Source: an uncultured Flavobacteriaceae bacterium
GTDB taxonomy: Bacteria; Bacteroidota; Bacteroidia; Flavobacteriales; Flavobacteriaceae
Reading direction: 5' to 3'
NCBI GenBank assembly: GCA_947500385.1
Contig: CANMSA010000014.1
Location: 1 to 64,000 of the forward strand
Length of the DNA: 64,000 nucleotides
Part shown: positions 23,068 through 31,661 of the stretch, one piece after another
How positions within the stretch are numbered: position 1 is the stretch's first letter
How the letters are laid out: each line of letters opens with the position of its first letter
The notes under the pieces: generated by a model
Told to the model about the DNA's origin: nothing
Database searches by the model: none
Seen by the model: the letters and a program-made list of their open reading frames with translations, nothing else
Program-made: the position numbers and the translations under genes

Positions 23068-24639
23068 ATGAAAGATGCAACAACTCATCAAAAGATCGGC
23101 TTCCTGCTAGGGGCGGCCATTTTTGGAACATTCATGATTTCATGGTTCAACCCATATGCGCATTACAGTGAAGAAGACGCCACGCCCCCGCCCAATATTG
23201 TTTTTTTAATAGCCGATGATTGGTCGTACCCACATGCGGGTATTTATGGTGATGCGACCGTAAGAACACCCACCTTTGATTTTCTTGCGCGCGAGGGGGC
23301 CGTTTTTGAACATGCCTATTGTGCAGCACCTTCTTGTTCACCGTCAAGGGCAAGCATATTGTTGGGGCGGTATCCACATCAATTGGAAAGTGCCGGTAAT
23401 TTATGGTCGGTAATTCCCGATAAATTTCCCAATTGGATCTCGCTACTGAAGAAAGCGGGCTACCATACGGGGAAAAGTAGAAAGGGATGGGGACCTGGTG
23501 ATTACGAAATGGGGGGCTACGAAGAGAATCCCGCAGGGAAAGACTATGCGGATTTTGAAACTTTTTTAAAGAGCAAAGCTGAAAATACACCCTTCGTATA
23601 TTGGTTTGGCAGCAATGACCCCCATAGGGTTTATGAACCTAATTTGGGTGCTAAGACCGGGATGGATGCCTCTCAAATAAAGGTACCGGCCTTTTTCCCG
23701 GATACCCCTTGCGTACGGAATGATATCATGGACTATTATTTCGAAGTAGAGCGTTTTGATAGGGAGTGTGGCGCCATTCTTAAGAAACTGGAAAGCGATG
23801 GCCTGATGGATAATACCATCATTGTCATGACCAGCGACAATGGAATGCCGTTTCCACGCGCGAAGGCCAATCTGTATGATTTGGGAACCCGTATGCCCTT
23901 GGCTATGTATTGGAAAGGTAAAATTAAAGGAGGTCAAAGAATCTCAGAATTCATGAACTTTGTTGATTTTGCACCTACTTTTTTGGCCGCGGCGGGCATT
24001 GAAATTCCCTCAGGCTTTAGCGGGGAGAGTTTGTTACCACTTTTTGGGAACACGAAAGCAGGAAAAAAGGACCGTACGCGGGTATTTTTTGAACGAGAAC
24101 GACATGCCAATGTTCGAAAAGGAGATTTAAGCTATCCTTCCAGGGGGCTTCGGACCAACGATTTTTTATACATCAAGAATTTTGAGCCTGAACGATGGCC
24201 GGCCGGTGAGGCAACCGTACATCAATCGGTGGGACAGTATGGGGATGTAGATAATTCAATTACCAAATACCTTATTCTGAATAAGGAAAACAAACCTACA
24301 GCGCTCGATTATTTTCAGTTGTCCTTTGGAAAAAGACCGCTTGAAGAACTGTATGTCTTGGCCGAAGACCCGTACCAACTTGCGAATGTGGCAGCGAACA
24401 CCAAGTACCGTGAAACGCTGAACAAAATGCGAAAAGAACTGCAAGAATGGATGTTGAAAACAGGGGATTTGAGAGCCCAGGAGCCCAGGACCGAGTATTG
24501 GGACAAGGTTTTATATACGCCAGACTATCAACGTGAAAATTTTGACCTTCAAAAGGAAATCAGCACGTATAAAATGCTGCTTAAAAAAGGTGGCTCTTTC
24601 AAAGAGATACCCTGTATAAATAGTACTGAAGGCAAGTAG
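23068..24639 (+). CDS. Cys-type (formylglycine) sulfatase, N-sulfoglucosamine sulfohydrolase-like
   Basis: 523 residues from ATG 23068; a TTG two codons upstream is less likely. An N-terminal hydrophobic segment (about 11-27) serves as signal or anchor. Metal ligands lie in NIVFLIADDW (Asp50, Asp51). The sulfatase signature CSPSR (Cys90 to Arg94) in AAPSCSPSRASILLGRYP places the catalytic Cys that a formylglycine-generating enzyme must oxidise; that enzyme is not in this window. MTSDNGMPFPRAK carries the second Asp-Asn metal pair. Overall it resembles heparan N-sulfatase (SGSH, S1_8-like), but marine relatives act on algal sulfated glycans, so the substrate is uncertain. The stop abuts the stop of the convergent hydrolase gene with no spacer. 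Confidence 0.88.
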   Translation: MKDATTHQKIGFLLGAAIFGTFMISWFNPYAHYSEEDATPPPNIVFLIADDWSYPHAGIYGDATVRTPTFDFLAREGAVFEHAYCAAPSCSPSRASILLGRYPHQLESAGNLWSVIPDKFPNWISLLKKAGYHTGKSRKGWGPGDYEMGGYEENPAGKDYADFETFLKSKAENTPFVYWFGSNDPHRVYEPNLGAKTGMDASQIKVPAFFPDTPCVRNDIMDYYFEVERFDRECGAILKKLESDGLMDNTIIVMTSDNGMPFPRAKANLYDLGTRMPLAMYWKGKIKGGQRISEFMNFVDFAPTFLAAAGIEIPSGFSGESLLPLFGNTKAGKKDRTRVFFERERHANVRKGDLSYPSRGLRTNDFLYIKNFEPERWPAGEATVHQSVGQYGDVDNSITKYLILNKENKPTALDYFQLSFGKRPLEELYVLAEDPYQLANVAANTKYRETLNKMRKELQEWMLKTGDLRAQEPRTEYWDKVLYTPDYQRENFDLQKEISTYKMLLKKGGSFKEIPCINSTEGK

Positions 24640-25827
24640 TTATCGTTTTTTTGGAGGATAGATCACAGTTCGCAAAGACTTACAGTATTGTATTTGTTGG
24701 GGGGTCGCTTTGGGTATCGCGAATTGCGTTCGCTCGTAGGCGGCCGCAAAGACTTTAAACTTTATCCGAGCGGTCAGATAAGCCACTTCAGTATGGCCAA
24801 CACTACTTTTCTTATCAATTTTTTGTATTTCTCTTTTCCACCATTTTAAATCTGCCTTTTTTGGATCTAGATATTCCTGGTTAAAGCGCGTCAGGAACAT
24901 GCTGGTGAGTTTTGATTCTTTTTCAAAAGCGGAATTTCTGGCCTTAACGGCGGTTCTATAAAGCTTGCTTGTTTGAAGTGAATCTAGCTTTGAAAGCAAA
25001 CTATCTGTTTTAAAAAGAGAACCATAACTCGCGATGGTACGGCTAAGACGTTCCTTGCTTAAAAGAGGTTGTTTCGTATGCATTGCGTGTCTATAACTCT
25101 TATGGTAGCCATCAAGTAAGGCAGCGTCTGTTTTGGTAACATACTCCTTGTGATGTGCTTGTACCGCAAGCCAATTGAAGGCGTTGATCAATTCCTCTGA
25201 TGGAGGCCAGCTATGATCTCCGCTGTAGGTTATCAACGTATTGGTAAACCCAGTCTTGTCTAGATACTCTTGGGCGCGGAACATTTCATTGAAGTTCATG
25301 TCCTTATTCCCGCAAACACCTACAAAGGAGAATTTTTGATCGGTGGGCGTATGTGCCTGGTTTTGGGAAAAACTTGCTCCACAAGCAATGACCCCCGCTA
25401 TCTTGTCGGTCAATACCGCAATGGTTGTCGCCAGGCGTGCGCCTCCCGAAAACCCTGCCAGATACACTTGATTATCTCCAATCTTAAAAGTGGAGAAAAC
25501 TTGATTGAACCAACGGTCGGTCTTATCAAAATTATCATTGTAGGACCCGTTTCGAATGCTATTGGAACAAACCAATATATGGCCATGGGCTTCGGATGCC
25601 GCTATAAATGGCCGAATCCCTACGGCGCCTCTTCCGGCAGGTTCGAAAATGTAAACGATCGAACTTAGTATCTCAGGATCAAAAGTTTTGGGAAGGTAGA
25701 GTGCGAACGTTTCGTCCGGAGCGGCCGTGATGGGAATTGAATCAATGACACGACCTTTTTCAAAGGGTTGCTGTGCGTTCCCTAAAAACACAAGGAATAG
25801 ACTTAAGATTATGGTGGTAGTTTTCAT
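24640..25827 (-). CDS. Secreted alpha/beta-hydrolase (PHB-depolymerase/dienelactone-hydrolase-like)
   Basis: 395 residues with a signal peptide ending FLVFLGNAQQ. The alpha/beta-hydrolase core covers about 25-240: a YIFEPAGRGAVGI oxyanion region, VYLAGFSGGARLATTIA with the nucleophile Ser in GFSGGA, and YSGDHSWPP with the likely catalytic His. The C-terminal ~150 residues are helical and Lys-rich with no family I recognise. It probably hydrolyses an ester outside the inner membrane. Its ATG overlaps the stop of the upstream PQQ-dehydrogenase gene by 4 bp (ATGA), so the two are co-translated, which suggests a joint role such as deacylation and oxidation of one substrate. Confidence 0.8.
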   Translation of the reverse strand: MKTTTIILSLFLVFLGNAQQPFEKGRVIDSIPITAAPDETFALYLPKTFDPEILSSIVYIFEPAGRGAVGIRPFIAASEAHGHILVCSNSIRNGSYNDNFDKTDRWFNQVFSTFKIGDNQVYLAGFSGGARLATTIAVLTDKIAGVIACGASFSQNQAHTPTDQKFSFVGVCGNKDMNFNEMFRAQEYLDKTGFTNTLITYSGDHSWPPSEELINAFNWLAVQAHHKEYVTKTDAALLDGYHKSYRHAMHTKQPLLSKERLSRTIASYGSLFKTDSLLSKLDSLQTSKLYRTAVKARNSAFEKESKLTSMFLTRFNQEYLDPKKADLKWWKREIQKIDKKSSVGHTEVAYLTARIKFKVFAAAYERTQFAIPKATPQQIQYCKSLRTVIYPPKKR

Positions 25828-27962
25828 TCCGCAATGGCAAAAGCGATGATTTGATTTCCTTTTTTAGTTCCCAATTTTTCACCTCCGCAAGCAATAGCGA
25901 TAAACTGTTTTCCATTTACCTCATACATCGCAGGGGTTGCAAAAGCCGGCGCAGGTAGTTCATACTCCCATAACAATGTTCCGGTATGCTTGTCAAAAAT
26001 CCTAAAATAACCATCTTTGGTAGCACCGATAAAAAGTAGTCCGTTGCTTGTGACAACTGGCCCGCCATAGTTTTCTGTTCCGGTAGTAGGAAATCCTTTT
26101 TCTTTGAGTTCGGGTGTTTCCCCAAAGGGAATAGACCAAATATACTCACCGGTATTTAAGTTGATGGCATGCAAGGTTCCCCAAGGAGGGGAAATCGCCG
26201 GATGGCCATTGTTATCCAACCATTTATTATAGCCTTTATGCACAAAGGGAACTTTTTCCGCGGTCGATTTTTCGGAAGTGGTCGTTACGGTATGTTTTAC
26301 TTCTTCATCGAACAAGAAGCGAAGCAACGCTTCCATTTCTTCCTTTGGAATCTGTGGAAAACCGGTCATCATTCCCTTCCCTTGGGTGATAATCTCCGAA
26401 ACTTCTTTCTTTTCTTTTCGCAATTGCAAATCGATCAAGGAAGGAAAACCACTGGCCTCCATCCCCTGCCTGTTTTTCTGATGGCAGGTTACACAGTAAT
26501 TGTTGTAAACACCCTCTCCCATTGGCAAACGGGAAACGGTGCTATCGGCTTTTCCCATGAGCAGGTTTCTGGGCATTTCATTACTGTTCACATATAAAAT
26601 ACCTTCTTCCGGATCTGCTGCGGCCCCTCCCCATTCCGCGGCCCCGTCATATCCAGGTAACAAAAGTACCGGTTCCAGCCCTGGAGGCGCATATATGCGT
26701 TTGTCGGCCTTTCTAAAATACGCTAGAAGTTCCGCGCGATTTTCGGCATACGGGCTCACGTCATTTTCGGTCAGATCGCTCGATTGCCGTGCAAAAGGAG
26801 CAGGTTTTACTGGAAAAGGTTGAGTGGGCCACGCTTCTTCACCCGCCAAGGTTGAATTGGGGACGGGCACTTCTTCAATATCAAATAAGGGTGTTCCCGT
26901 TTTACGATCGAACAAATACACATACCCTTGCTTGGTTACCTGCGCCACTGCCGGAATCTTCTTTCCGTCCTTTTCAACCGTTAATAAGTTGGGAGGAGCG
27001 GGGGGATCGCGATCCCATATATCGTGATGGGTAAATTGAAAATGCCAGAGGTATTTCCCGTTATGGGCATCAAGGGCGACCAGACTATTTGAATAGAGAT
27101 TACTTCCTTTTCGGACCCCCCCATAAAAGTCGGGTGCTGCGGACCCTGTTGGCACATAGATAATCCCTTCCTTTTCATCTACGGCCATCCCCGCCCAATT
27201 GTTCGCGGCCCCTACGATATCACTATTTCGAACGTTCGAATCTCCCCATGTATCGGCACCTGGCTCATCTGCAGCAGGAATGGTATGAAAAACCCATGCT
27301 ACGGCGCCAGTAATCACATTAAAAGCAATAATATCCCCAGGAGGTGCTGAAGGACCTTCGGATAAGCGCAAGGGCATTACAATCAAGTCTTTATAGATAG
27401 CCCCCGGAGTGTTGGAAATTACAAAGTTATTTTTGGCCGAATCTGCCATGCCTGAACGCATGTCGACTTTGCCATTGTTTCCGAATGTGGGTATCGGTTC
27501 CCCGGTCAGTGCATCAAGCGCATATAAATCCGGGCCGCGGGTACATAGTACTCTACGATCGTTTTCCTTTTCCCAGTAAGAAACTCCGCGACTGGTTGAA
27601 TGCCATACTTTTACCGAGTCTCCGAATTGCCATACTTCTTTCCCAGTGGCGGCGTTTAGCGCCACAACGCGCATCGCCGCGGTTACCCCGAAGAGTAAGG
27701 AATCCGCTATAATGGGATTCATTTGCATTTGCCCCCAATCGGCCGCTTTATATGACCAAGCTATCTGGAGTTTACTGAGATTTTCTGGAGTAATTTGCGA
27801 GAGGGTAGAGTAATGGCTTCGTCCGGGATCTCCGAGATAGGAAGACCAGGTGCGATAGGGGCTCCTTGTTGAATTTATGTTGTTTTCCCTCTCACATCCC
27901 GTAAAGACGAAAAGAAAAAGAAGTAACAAGGGTATCCGAACGAAGTTTGTTTTTAAAAACAT
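25824..27962 (-). CDS. PQQ-dependent dehydrogenase lipoprotein with embedded cytochrome c domain
   Basis: 712 residues. Lipobox FTGC, Cys23. The eight-bladed quinoprotein propeller begins near 35 (RTWSSYLGDPGRSHYSTLSQIT) with tryptophan-docking repeats such as VVALNAATGKEVWQF, SLVALDAHNGKYLWHFQ, HHDIWDRDPPAPP and LHAINLNTGEYIWSI. Between blades, residues ~480-560 form a c-type cytochrome with CVTCH (Cys490, Cys493, His494) and a Met-rich stretch for the axial ligand. This arrangement is seen in membrane-bound glucose/alcohol dehydrogenase relatives, which oxidise sugars or alcohols in the periplasm and pass electrons to the respiratory chain. The cofactor PQQ must be imported or made elsewhere. 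Expected to be haem-loaded by the cytochrome c maturation system. Confidence 0.9.
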   Translation of the reverse strand: MFLKTNFVRIPLLLLFLFVFTGCERENNINSTRSPYRTWSSYLGDPGRSHYSTLSQITPENLSKLQIAWSYKAADWGQMQMNPIIADSLLFGVTAAMRVVALNAATGKEVWQFGDSVKVWHSTSRGVSYWEKENDRRVLCTRGPDLYALDALTGEPIPTFGNNGKVDMRSGMADSAKNNFVISNTPGAIYKDLIVMPLRLSEGPSAPPGDIIAFNVITGAVAWVFHTIPAADEPGADTWGDSNVRNSDIVGAANNWAGMAVDEKEGIIYVPTGSAAPDFYGGVRKGSNLYSNSLVALDAHNGKYLWHFQFTHHDIWDRDPPAPPNLLTVEKDGKKIPAVAQVTKQGYVYLFDRKTGTPLFDIEEVPVPNSTLAGEEAWPTQPFPVKPAPFARQSSDLTENDVSPYAENRAELLAYFRKADKRIYAPPGLEPVLLLPGYDGAAEWGGAAADPEEGILYVNSNEMPRNLLMGKADSTVSRLPMGEGVYNNYCVTCHQKNRQGMEASGFPSLIDLQLRKEKKEVSEIITQGKGMMTGFPQIPKEEMEALLRFLFDEEVKHTVTTTSEKSTAEKVPFVHKGYNKWLDNNGHPAISPPWGTLHAINLNTGEYIWSIPFGETPELKEKGFPTTGTENYGGPVVTSNGLLFIGATKDGYFRIFDKHTGTLLWEYELPAPAFATPAMYEVNGKQFIAIACGGEKLGTKKGNQIIAFAIAE

Positions 27963-27999
27963 ACGGTATAATGGGAGTTTCCTTTAAAAGTAAGGAAAA

Positions 28000-28521
28000 C
28001 TAGGCAATTTTTGCTAGCATTTTTTTTGCTCTTCCAGCTACTGATTTTCTCGAATCAGCGCTTAGGTGCTCTAATTGCGGAACTAGCCACCTCCGAAGTT
28101 TCTCGTCTGATTGGGCCCAATGCGACAAGGTTTCCATAGTCGTATTTAGAACGATCCAATCCGTATGGTTTTCCAGGTTATGGATAAGCAATTCCTTGGC
28201 GCTACGCATAGCGGCCTCATCCATATGATTTTCTAGCGATAGGAACAGTTGGGCAAGTGTCCATTGTGTAGAGGCCTGATCAATTCGGCTAATTTCGTCT
28301 AAAAGGCGACCTATGTACGGCACCAACAAATCTTGCCGCTCCTTGCAAATTCGCTTCATAGCGTTTGAAACTCGTAAACGTACTACTTCATCGGTACTAA
28401 AATAGCAGTTGAAAAGTGCTTCGAAACGTTCCGGATTTTGCAAAACTGTTTCGACGACCGCAACTGTATTACCAAGAGAATTTGGATGACCGCCGGTAAG
28501 TTGTGCTTCAAAAGATTGCAT
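28000..28521 (-). CDS. HEAT-repeat-like helical protein
   Basis: 173 residues, all alpha, without signal peptide or membrane segment. Regular helix pairs such as RLRVSNAMKRICKERQDLLVPYIGRLL and TQWTLAQLFLSLENHM, with an N..A..A pattern, resemble HEAT/armadillo repeats; the end is ADSRKSVAGRAKKMLAKIA. I do not recognise a specific family, and no enzymatic function is visible. It lies between the PQQ-dehydrogenase gene (37 bp downstream) and the fructosamine kinase (70 bp upstream), all on the minus strand, and may be transcribed with them. Role likely protein-protein interaction, by analogy only. Confidence 0.65.
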   Translation of the reverse strand: MQSFEAQLTGGHPNSLGNTVAVVETVLQNPERFEALFNCYFSTDEVVRLRVSNAMKRICKERQDLLVPYIGRLLDEISRIDQASTQWTLAQLFLSLENHMDEAAMRSAKELLIHNLENHTDWIVLNTTMETLSHWAQSDEKLRRWLVPQLEHLSADSRKSVAGRAKKMLAKIA

Positions 28522-28591
28522 AATTTAAAATTAAAAAATGAAGTTTAGGAATGCAATATATTTTCTACTGATTGGGCGAATACTTGAGAAA

Positions 28592-29458
28592 TCAGGAAAA
28601 ATATTTTTTGAGAATTGACACCACGGCATGGCGATAGGAGGTGCCAAAAAGATTTAGGTGTACCAGTAGGTAATACAATTGGTATAGGTCGTTTCGGGCG
28701 TCTGCCCCACCGGTATGGGGAAAATGTTCTTGATAGGCATTGTAAAAGGAGGTGTCAAAACCACCAAAAAGGCGGGTCATTGCCAAATCTACTTCGTGGT
28801 GACCGTAATAAACTGCCGGATCTATGAGATAGGGAGTGCCATTTTGTGCAATGAGGTAGTTTCCGCTCCATAGATCTCCATGTATTAGAGAGGGCTCAAC
28901 CGCTGACATGAATGAATTGCAACACTTTGATAACTGTACTTCCGTTGGCAACTCCTTCGCTGAAAGAAATTTATGGTTTACCGCCCTACGAAGCTGGGGT
29001 AGAAGCCTCTCGAACACATAAAAAGCAGACCAATTGGTATTTTTTGTATTGCTTTGTGGTAGATTCCCAATAAAATTGGGGCCTTCCCAACCAAAACGCT
29101 GCATGGTAGCTGCTTGGTGTAGCGCTGCAAGTTGATGCCCGAACAGGTCCATATCCTTGTAGTCGGGTTTTTTGGGCGTTATGTATTCCATAACCAACAA
29201 GGCACCCTTTTCCAGTGCTTCACAGAAGAATGTCTTTGGTGTTGCAATGGTTTTTGTAAGTGAAATGGCGTCCAGACCGTCCTTTTCAGCTTGAAAGATC
29301 TTGAGGGCATCGGCTGTATGATTGATTTTACAAAAGAATTGCTCAGTAGCCGTTTCCAGCAGATACGCTTTGGAGATATCACCTCCTGACAAGGTTTTTA
29401 TCGTAAGCACTTTTATACAGAGCAAGTATTCAAGATGTGCTACAATCGTCTTATCCAT
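28592..29458 (-). CDS. Fructosamine/ketosamine-3-kinase family protein
   Basis: 288 residues, the family size. Kinase features: an N-terminal lobe with SGGDISKAYLLETATEQFFCKIN (ATP-site Lys), LVMEYITP as the hinge, LIHGDLWSGNYLI as the catalytic loop (Asp and Asn), and LIDPAVYYGHHEVDLAM as the metal-binding DPA segment. All are typical of the fructosamine-3-kinase fold. The family phosphorylates Amadori (glycated) amines so that they break down, repairing glycated proteins in the cytosol; activity on other sugar substrates is possible. It sits 19 bp downstream of the PqqB-like gene on the same strand. Confidence 0.9.
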   Translation of the reverse strand: MDKTIVAHLEYLLCIKVLTIKTLSGGDISKAYLLETATEQFFCKINHTADALKIFQAEKDGLDAISLTKTIATPKTFFCEALEKGALLVMEYITPKKPDYKDMDLFGHQLAALHQAATMQRFGWEGPNFIGNLPQSNTKNTNWSAFYVFERLLPQLRRAVNHKFLSAKELPTEVQLSKCCNSFMSAVEPSLIHGDLWSGNYLIAQNGTPYLIDPAVYYGHHEVDLAMTRLFGGFDTSFYNAYQEHFPHTGGADARNDLYQLYYLLVHLNLFGTSYRHAVVSILKKYFS

Positions 29459-29477
29459 GTTGAGCTAACCAAATAAC

Positions 29478-30449
29478 TTAGAGTGCAAACCGGTCATTAA
29501 TATGTGCAATTCCAAAACCGTTGTTACGTACTTTTTTGGCTTCAGGGCTTTCATCATTCAATAGGGGATTGGTGTGGTTAAAATGGATAAAATATATCTT
29601 GCGTTTTTCGCTTGCAGGGAGTGTTTCGAATAATGCCATACTCTCTATTACGAACGGATGCGGAATTTGGGATATGTCCCGGGTATTGATTTCCTCTCCG
29701 TCATAAAAGGTAGCGTCCACAAAGGCATAATCTACGGCTGTTATTTCGTTGAGTATGTTTTTATTCCATTTTTCCCACTTATCAATGTCCGGTATAAAAA
29801 GTGCTTTTTTAGTGGGTCCGGTTATTTGATATCCGACTGTTTCCGAAAATTCGTCGCGATGCGGAACGGTAAAGGGCCGCACACTGCTATTTGAATTCAA
29901 AGAAATTGCGGTGGAATCCCTTAAGGAACGAACGATGATATTTTTTTCTGTAATCAATTGACTCCATGGTCCATTGTTTTTTAAAAAGTGTTGCATTTTT
30001 GGCATGGCGAATACCGGCACTTCAGAAGCGTTGGTTGCTTCTTTTCCCAGATACATTAAACCTGTATAATGGCCGATATGGGCATGTGTAAGAAATATTC
30101 CGTTGGGTATTTGGGCTGCGGGCCATGATGCGTTGTTTTGTAACATCTTCAACTGTTCTGTAATATTTGGCGTTGCCTCAAACAAAAACGTCTGTTGGTT
30201 TTCATTATCCACAAGCCCTAAAGAGACGACCTTTCTCGACGGGTCGGGTTTTTCGAACAACTTCGCGCAGCACTCTTTTTTGCAGGCAATGTGCGGGGAG
30301 CCCGCGTCTTGAGCAGTACCCAGAATGGTAAGGAAAACCCTTTTAGGGCTGGGTCGCCGTTCGGAATTGTTGCTCGAATGTTCTTTTTCCGTATTGCTCT
30401 TACAGTTTACAAAAAACACCATTCCAATCACACACCAAATTTTTTTCAT
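29478..30449 (-). CDS. PqqB-like metallo-beta-lactamase-fold lipoprotein
   Basis: 323 residues. Lipobox FFVNC, Cys16 region, followed by a polar linker. The domain begins VFLTILGTAQDAGSPHIAC, the PqqB-type opening with a Cys cluster (CKKECCAKLF), and the metal motif reads FLTHAHIGHYTGLMYLG. Compared with the usual HxHxDH, Gly replaces the Asp. VPHRDEFSETVGYQI and YFIHFNHTNPLL carry further His ligands. In PQQ producers PqqB is a cytosolic hydroxylase; the lipoprotein signal here points to a periplasmic or outer-membrane relative with another role. No pqqA, C, D or E is nearby. It is the first gene of a probable operon with the fructosamine kinase. Confidence 0.8.
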   Translation of the reverse strand: MKKIWCVIGMVFFVNCKSNTEKEHSSNNSERRPSPKRVFLTILGTAQDAGSPHIACKKECCAKLFEKPDPSRKVVSLGLVDNENQQTFLFEATPNITEQLKMLQNNASWPAAQIPNGIFLTHAHIGHYTGLMYLGKEATNASEVPVFAMPKMQHFLKNNGPWSQLITEKNIIVRSLRDSTAISLNSNSSVRPFTVPHRDEFSETVGYQITGPTKKALFIPDIDKWEKWNKNILNEITAVDYAFVDATFYDGEEINTRDISQIPHPFVIESMALFETLPASEKRKIYFIHFNHTNPLLNDESPEAKKVRNNGFGIAHINDRFAL

Positions 30450-30590
30450 TTGACATAGGTTTTACAGCCTTTTTATATTCTCAAGGACTGCTGTTTGCTC
30501 ATACGCTCACGACAATTTCGGTTTATTCGCCCATTGGAAGATATTAATTTTTTACCTGTTTTCCGGTTTTTGGGAAGGGCTTTAAAAGAA

Positions 30591-30617
30591 AACACCGGAA
30601 TGTCTTATTCCGGTGTT
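30591..30617 (-). terminator. Intrinsic terminator of the NTF2-like lipoprotein gene
   Basis: AACACCGGAAT (30591-30601) and ATTCCGGTGTT (30607-30617) form a perfect 11-bp stem around GTCTT. Read on the minus strand it is followed by TTCTTTT, 37 bp after the stop of the upstream gene. Confidence 0.8.
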
Positions 30618-30654
30618 CCTGGCTGACAGTGCTATTGAGATATTCCCCCGAATA

Positions 30655-31572
30655 CTACTGGATCAAGGCACTGCTTTTGTTAATTGAAAACAGCATAGCC
30701 GAAATTTTCCAACCGTCGCTTGGGGTCCCTACCAAGGTGGTCAACAAACGTCCCTTTTCTAATTTTTTTGCTCTTTTTGAGATGGTATATGTGGCACTTG
30801 CCAAGGCGGTATACTGGTCTTTGACTTCAATTTTTAGTCGTTGAAAATCAATTTTGATAGTTGATGGCAATCCGTTGAGTTGGTCTAAAAACACGCCAGC
30901 GGTATGCGCATTGGTATCGTAGGTTTCGGAAAAAACCTTTTTAAAACGAAAACAAGGTGCTGTAGGTGTGCTAAACAAGGAAGTAAACTCCGTTTCCGAT
31001 CTTGCATCAAAGGCTGTTTTGAAATTTTCAAATACGGTATGGGTCGAAGCCTCTATTTCTAAATCCGAGTAATCGGTAGTATCGTCTGGGGCGGTAATAG
31101 TGGAAGAGAGGCTTACGATTTTCCAACCCTCAGGAGTATTTACATAAACAAACAGGTCATTGCCAAACAAATCTTCATTGCCATCCCTAAAACCCTGAAA
31201 AAGGTGGCTGTCGGCCGCCAAACCTTTTTCGATACTAAAATTAATATCGGAATACACCGGAAAGTATTCATAGTCCCAACTGGTGAAAAATCCGATCCAT
31301 TGATCTCTGGTCAAGGAGGCAACGGATGGGTTACCGTTACTTTTCAATACAAAATTTACCATTGCATTTTCGGATAAATAAAGCGCCCCGTGTGCTTCAG
31401 CATTTTTCTCTTCTTCGGTTACGGCAAAATCAACCAAAATTTGATTTAATGCTTCTTTGGTTTCGTTTTTGGATGGCCCTCCTCCGAGATAGTCATTCAC
31501 ACAGCCGCAATTGAATATTAATAGCGCAATTACAAGGGTGTACGACATTACAAGTTTCTTTTTCTGTTTCAT
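30655..31572 (-). CDS. Lipoprotein with two NTF2-like (SnoaL-type) domains
   Basis: 305 residues. Lipoprotein signal MKQKKKLVMSYTLVIALLIF followed by NCGC. Two similar alpha+beta cone halves are visible: about 38-160, ending in VYVNTPEGWKIVSLSSTI, and about 175-300, ending in LVGTPSDGWKISAMLFSI. The repeated T(P)..GWKI.. strand is the hallmark of NTF2-like folds. Such domains may bind small ligands or act as lyases or isomerases; no catalytic residues can be assigned. It is monocistronic: a strong terminator follows, and the AraC-type gene downstream in coordinates is separately transcribed. Function unknown. Confidence 0.7.
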   Translation of the reverse strand: MKQKKKLVMSYTLVIALLIFNCGCVNDYLGGGPSKNETKEALNQILVDFAVTEEEKNAEAHGALYLSENAMVNFVLKSNGNPSVASLTRDQWIGFFTSWDYEYFPVYSDINFSIEKGLAADSHLFQGFRDGNEDLFGNDLFVYVNTPEGWKIVSLSSTITAPDDTTDYSDLEIEASTHTVFENFKTAFDARSETEFTSLFSTPTAPCFRFKKVFSETYDTNAHTAGVFLDQLNGLPSTIKIDFQRLKIEVKDQYTALASATYTISKRAKKLEKGRLLTTLVGTPSDGWKISAMLFSINKSSALIQ

Positions 31573-31661
31573 TGTTTTAAATTTTTAGCGTTGAATAAAA
31601 AACAATAGTACTGCTCGTCATCATAAAAATCGAACGTGTGCATGTACGCGCACCCATTTCA

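Noticed and set aside
29478-30449. Assignment as the PQQ-biosynthesis protein PqqB
   Set aside because: It carries a lipoprotein signal, lacks the Asp of HxHxDH, and no pqq genes are nearby, so only PqqB-like is justified.
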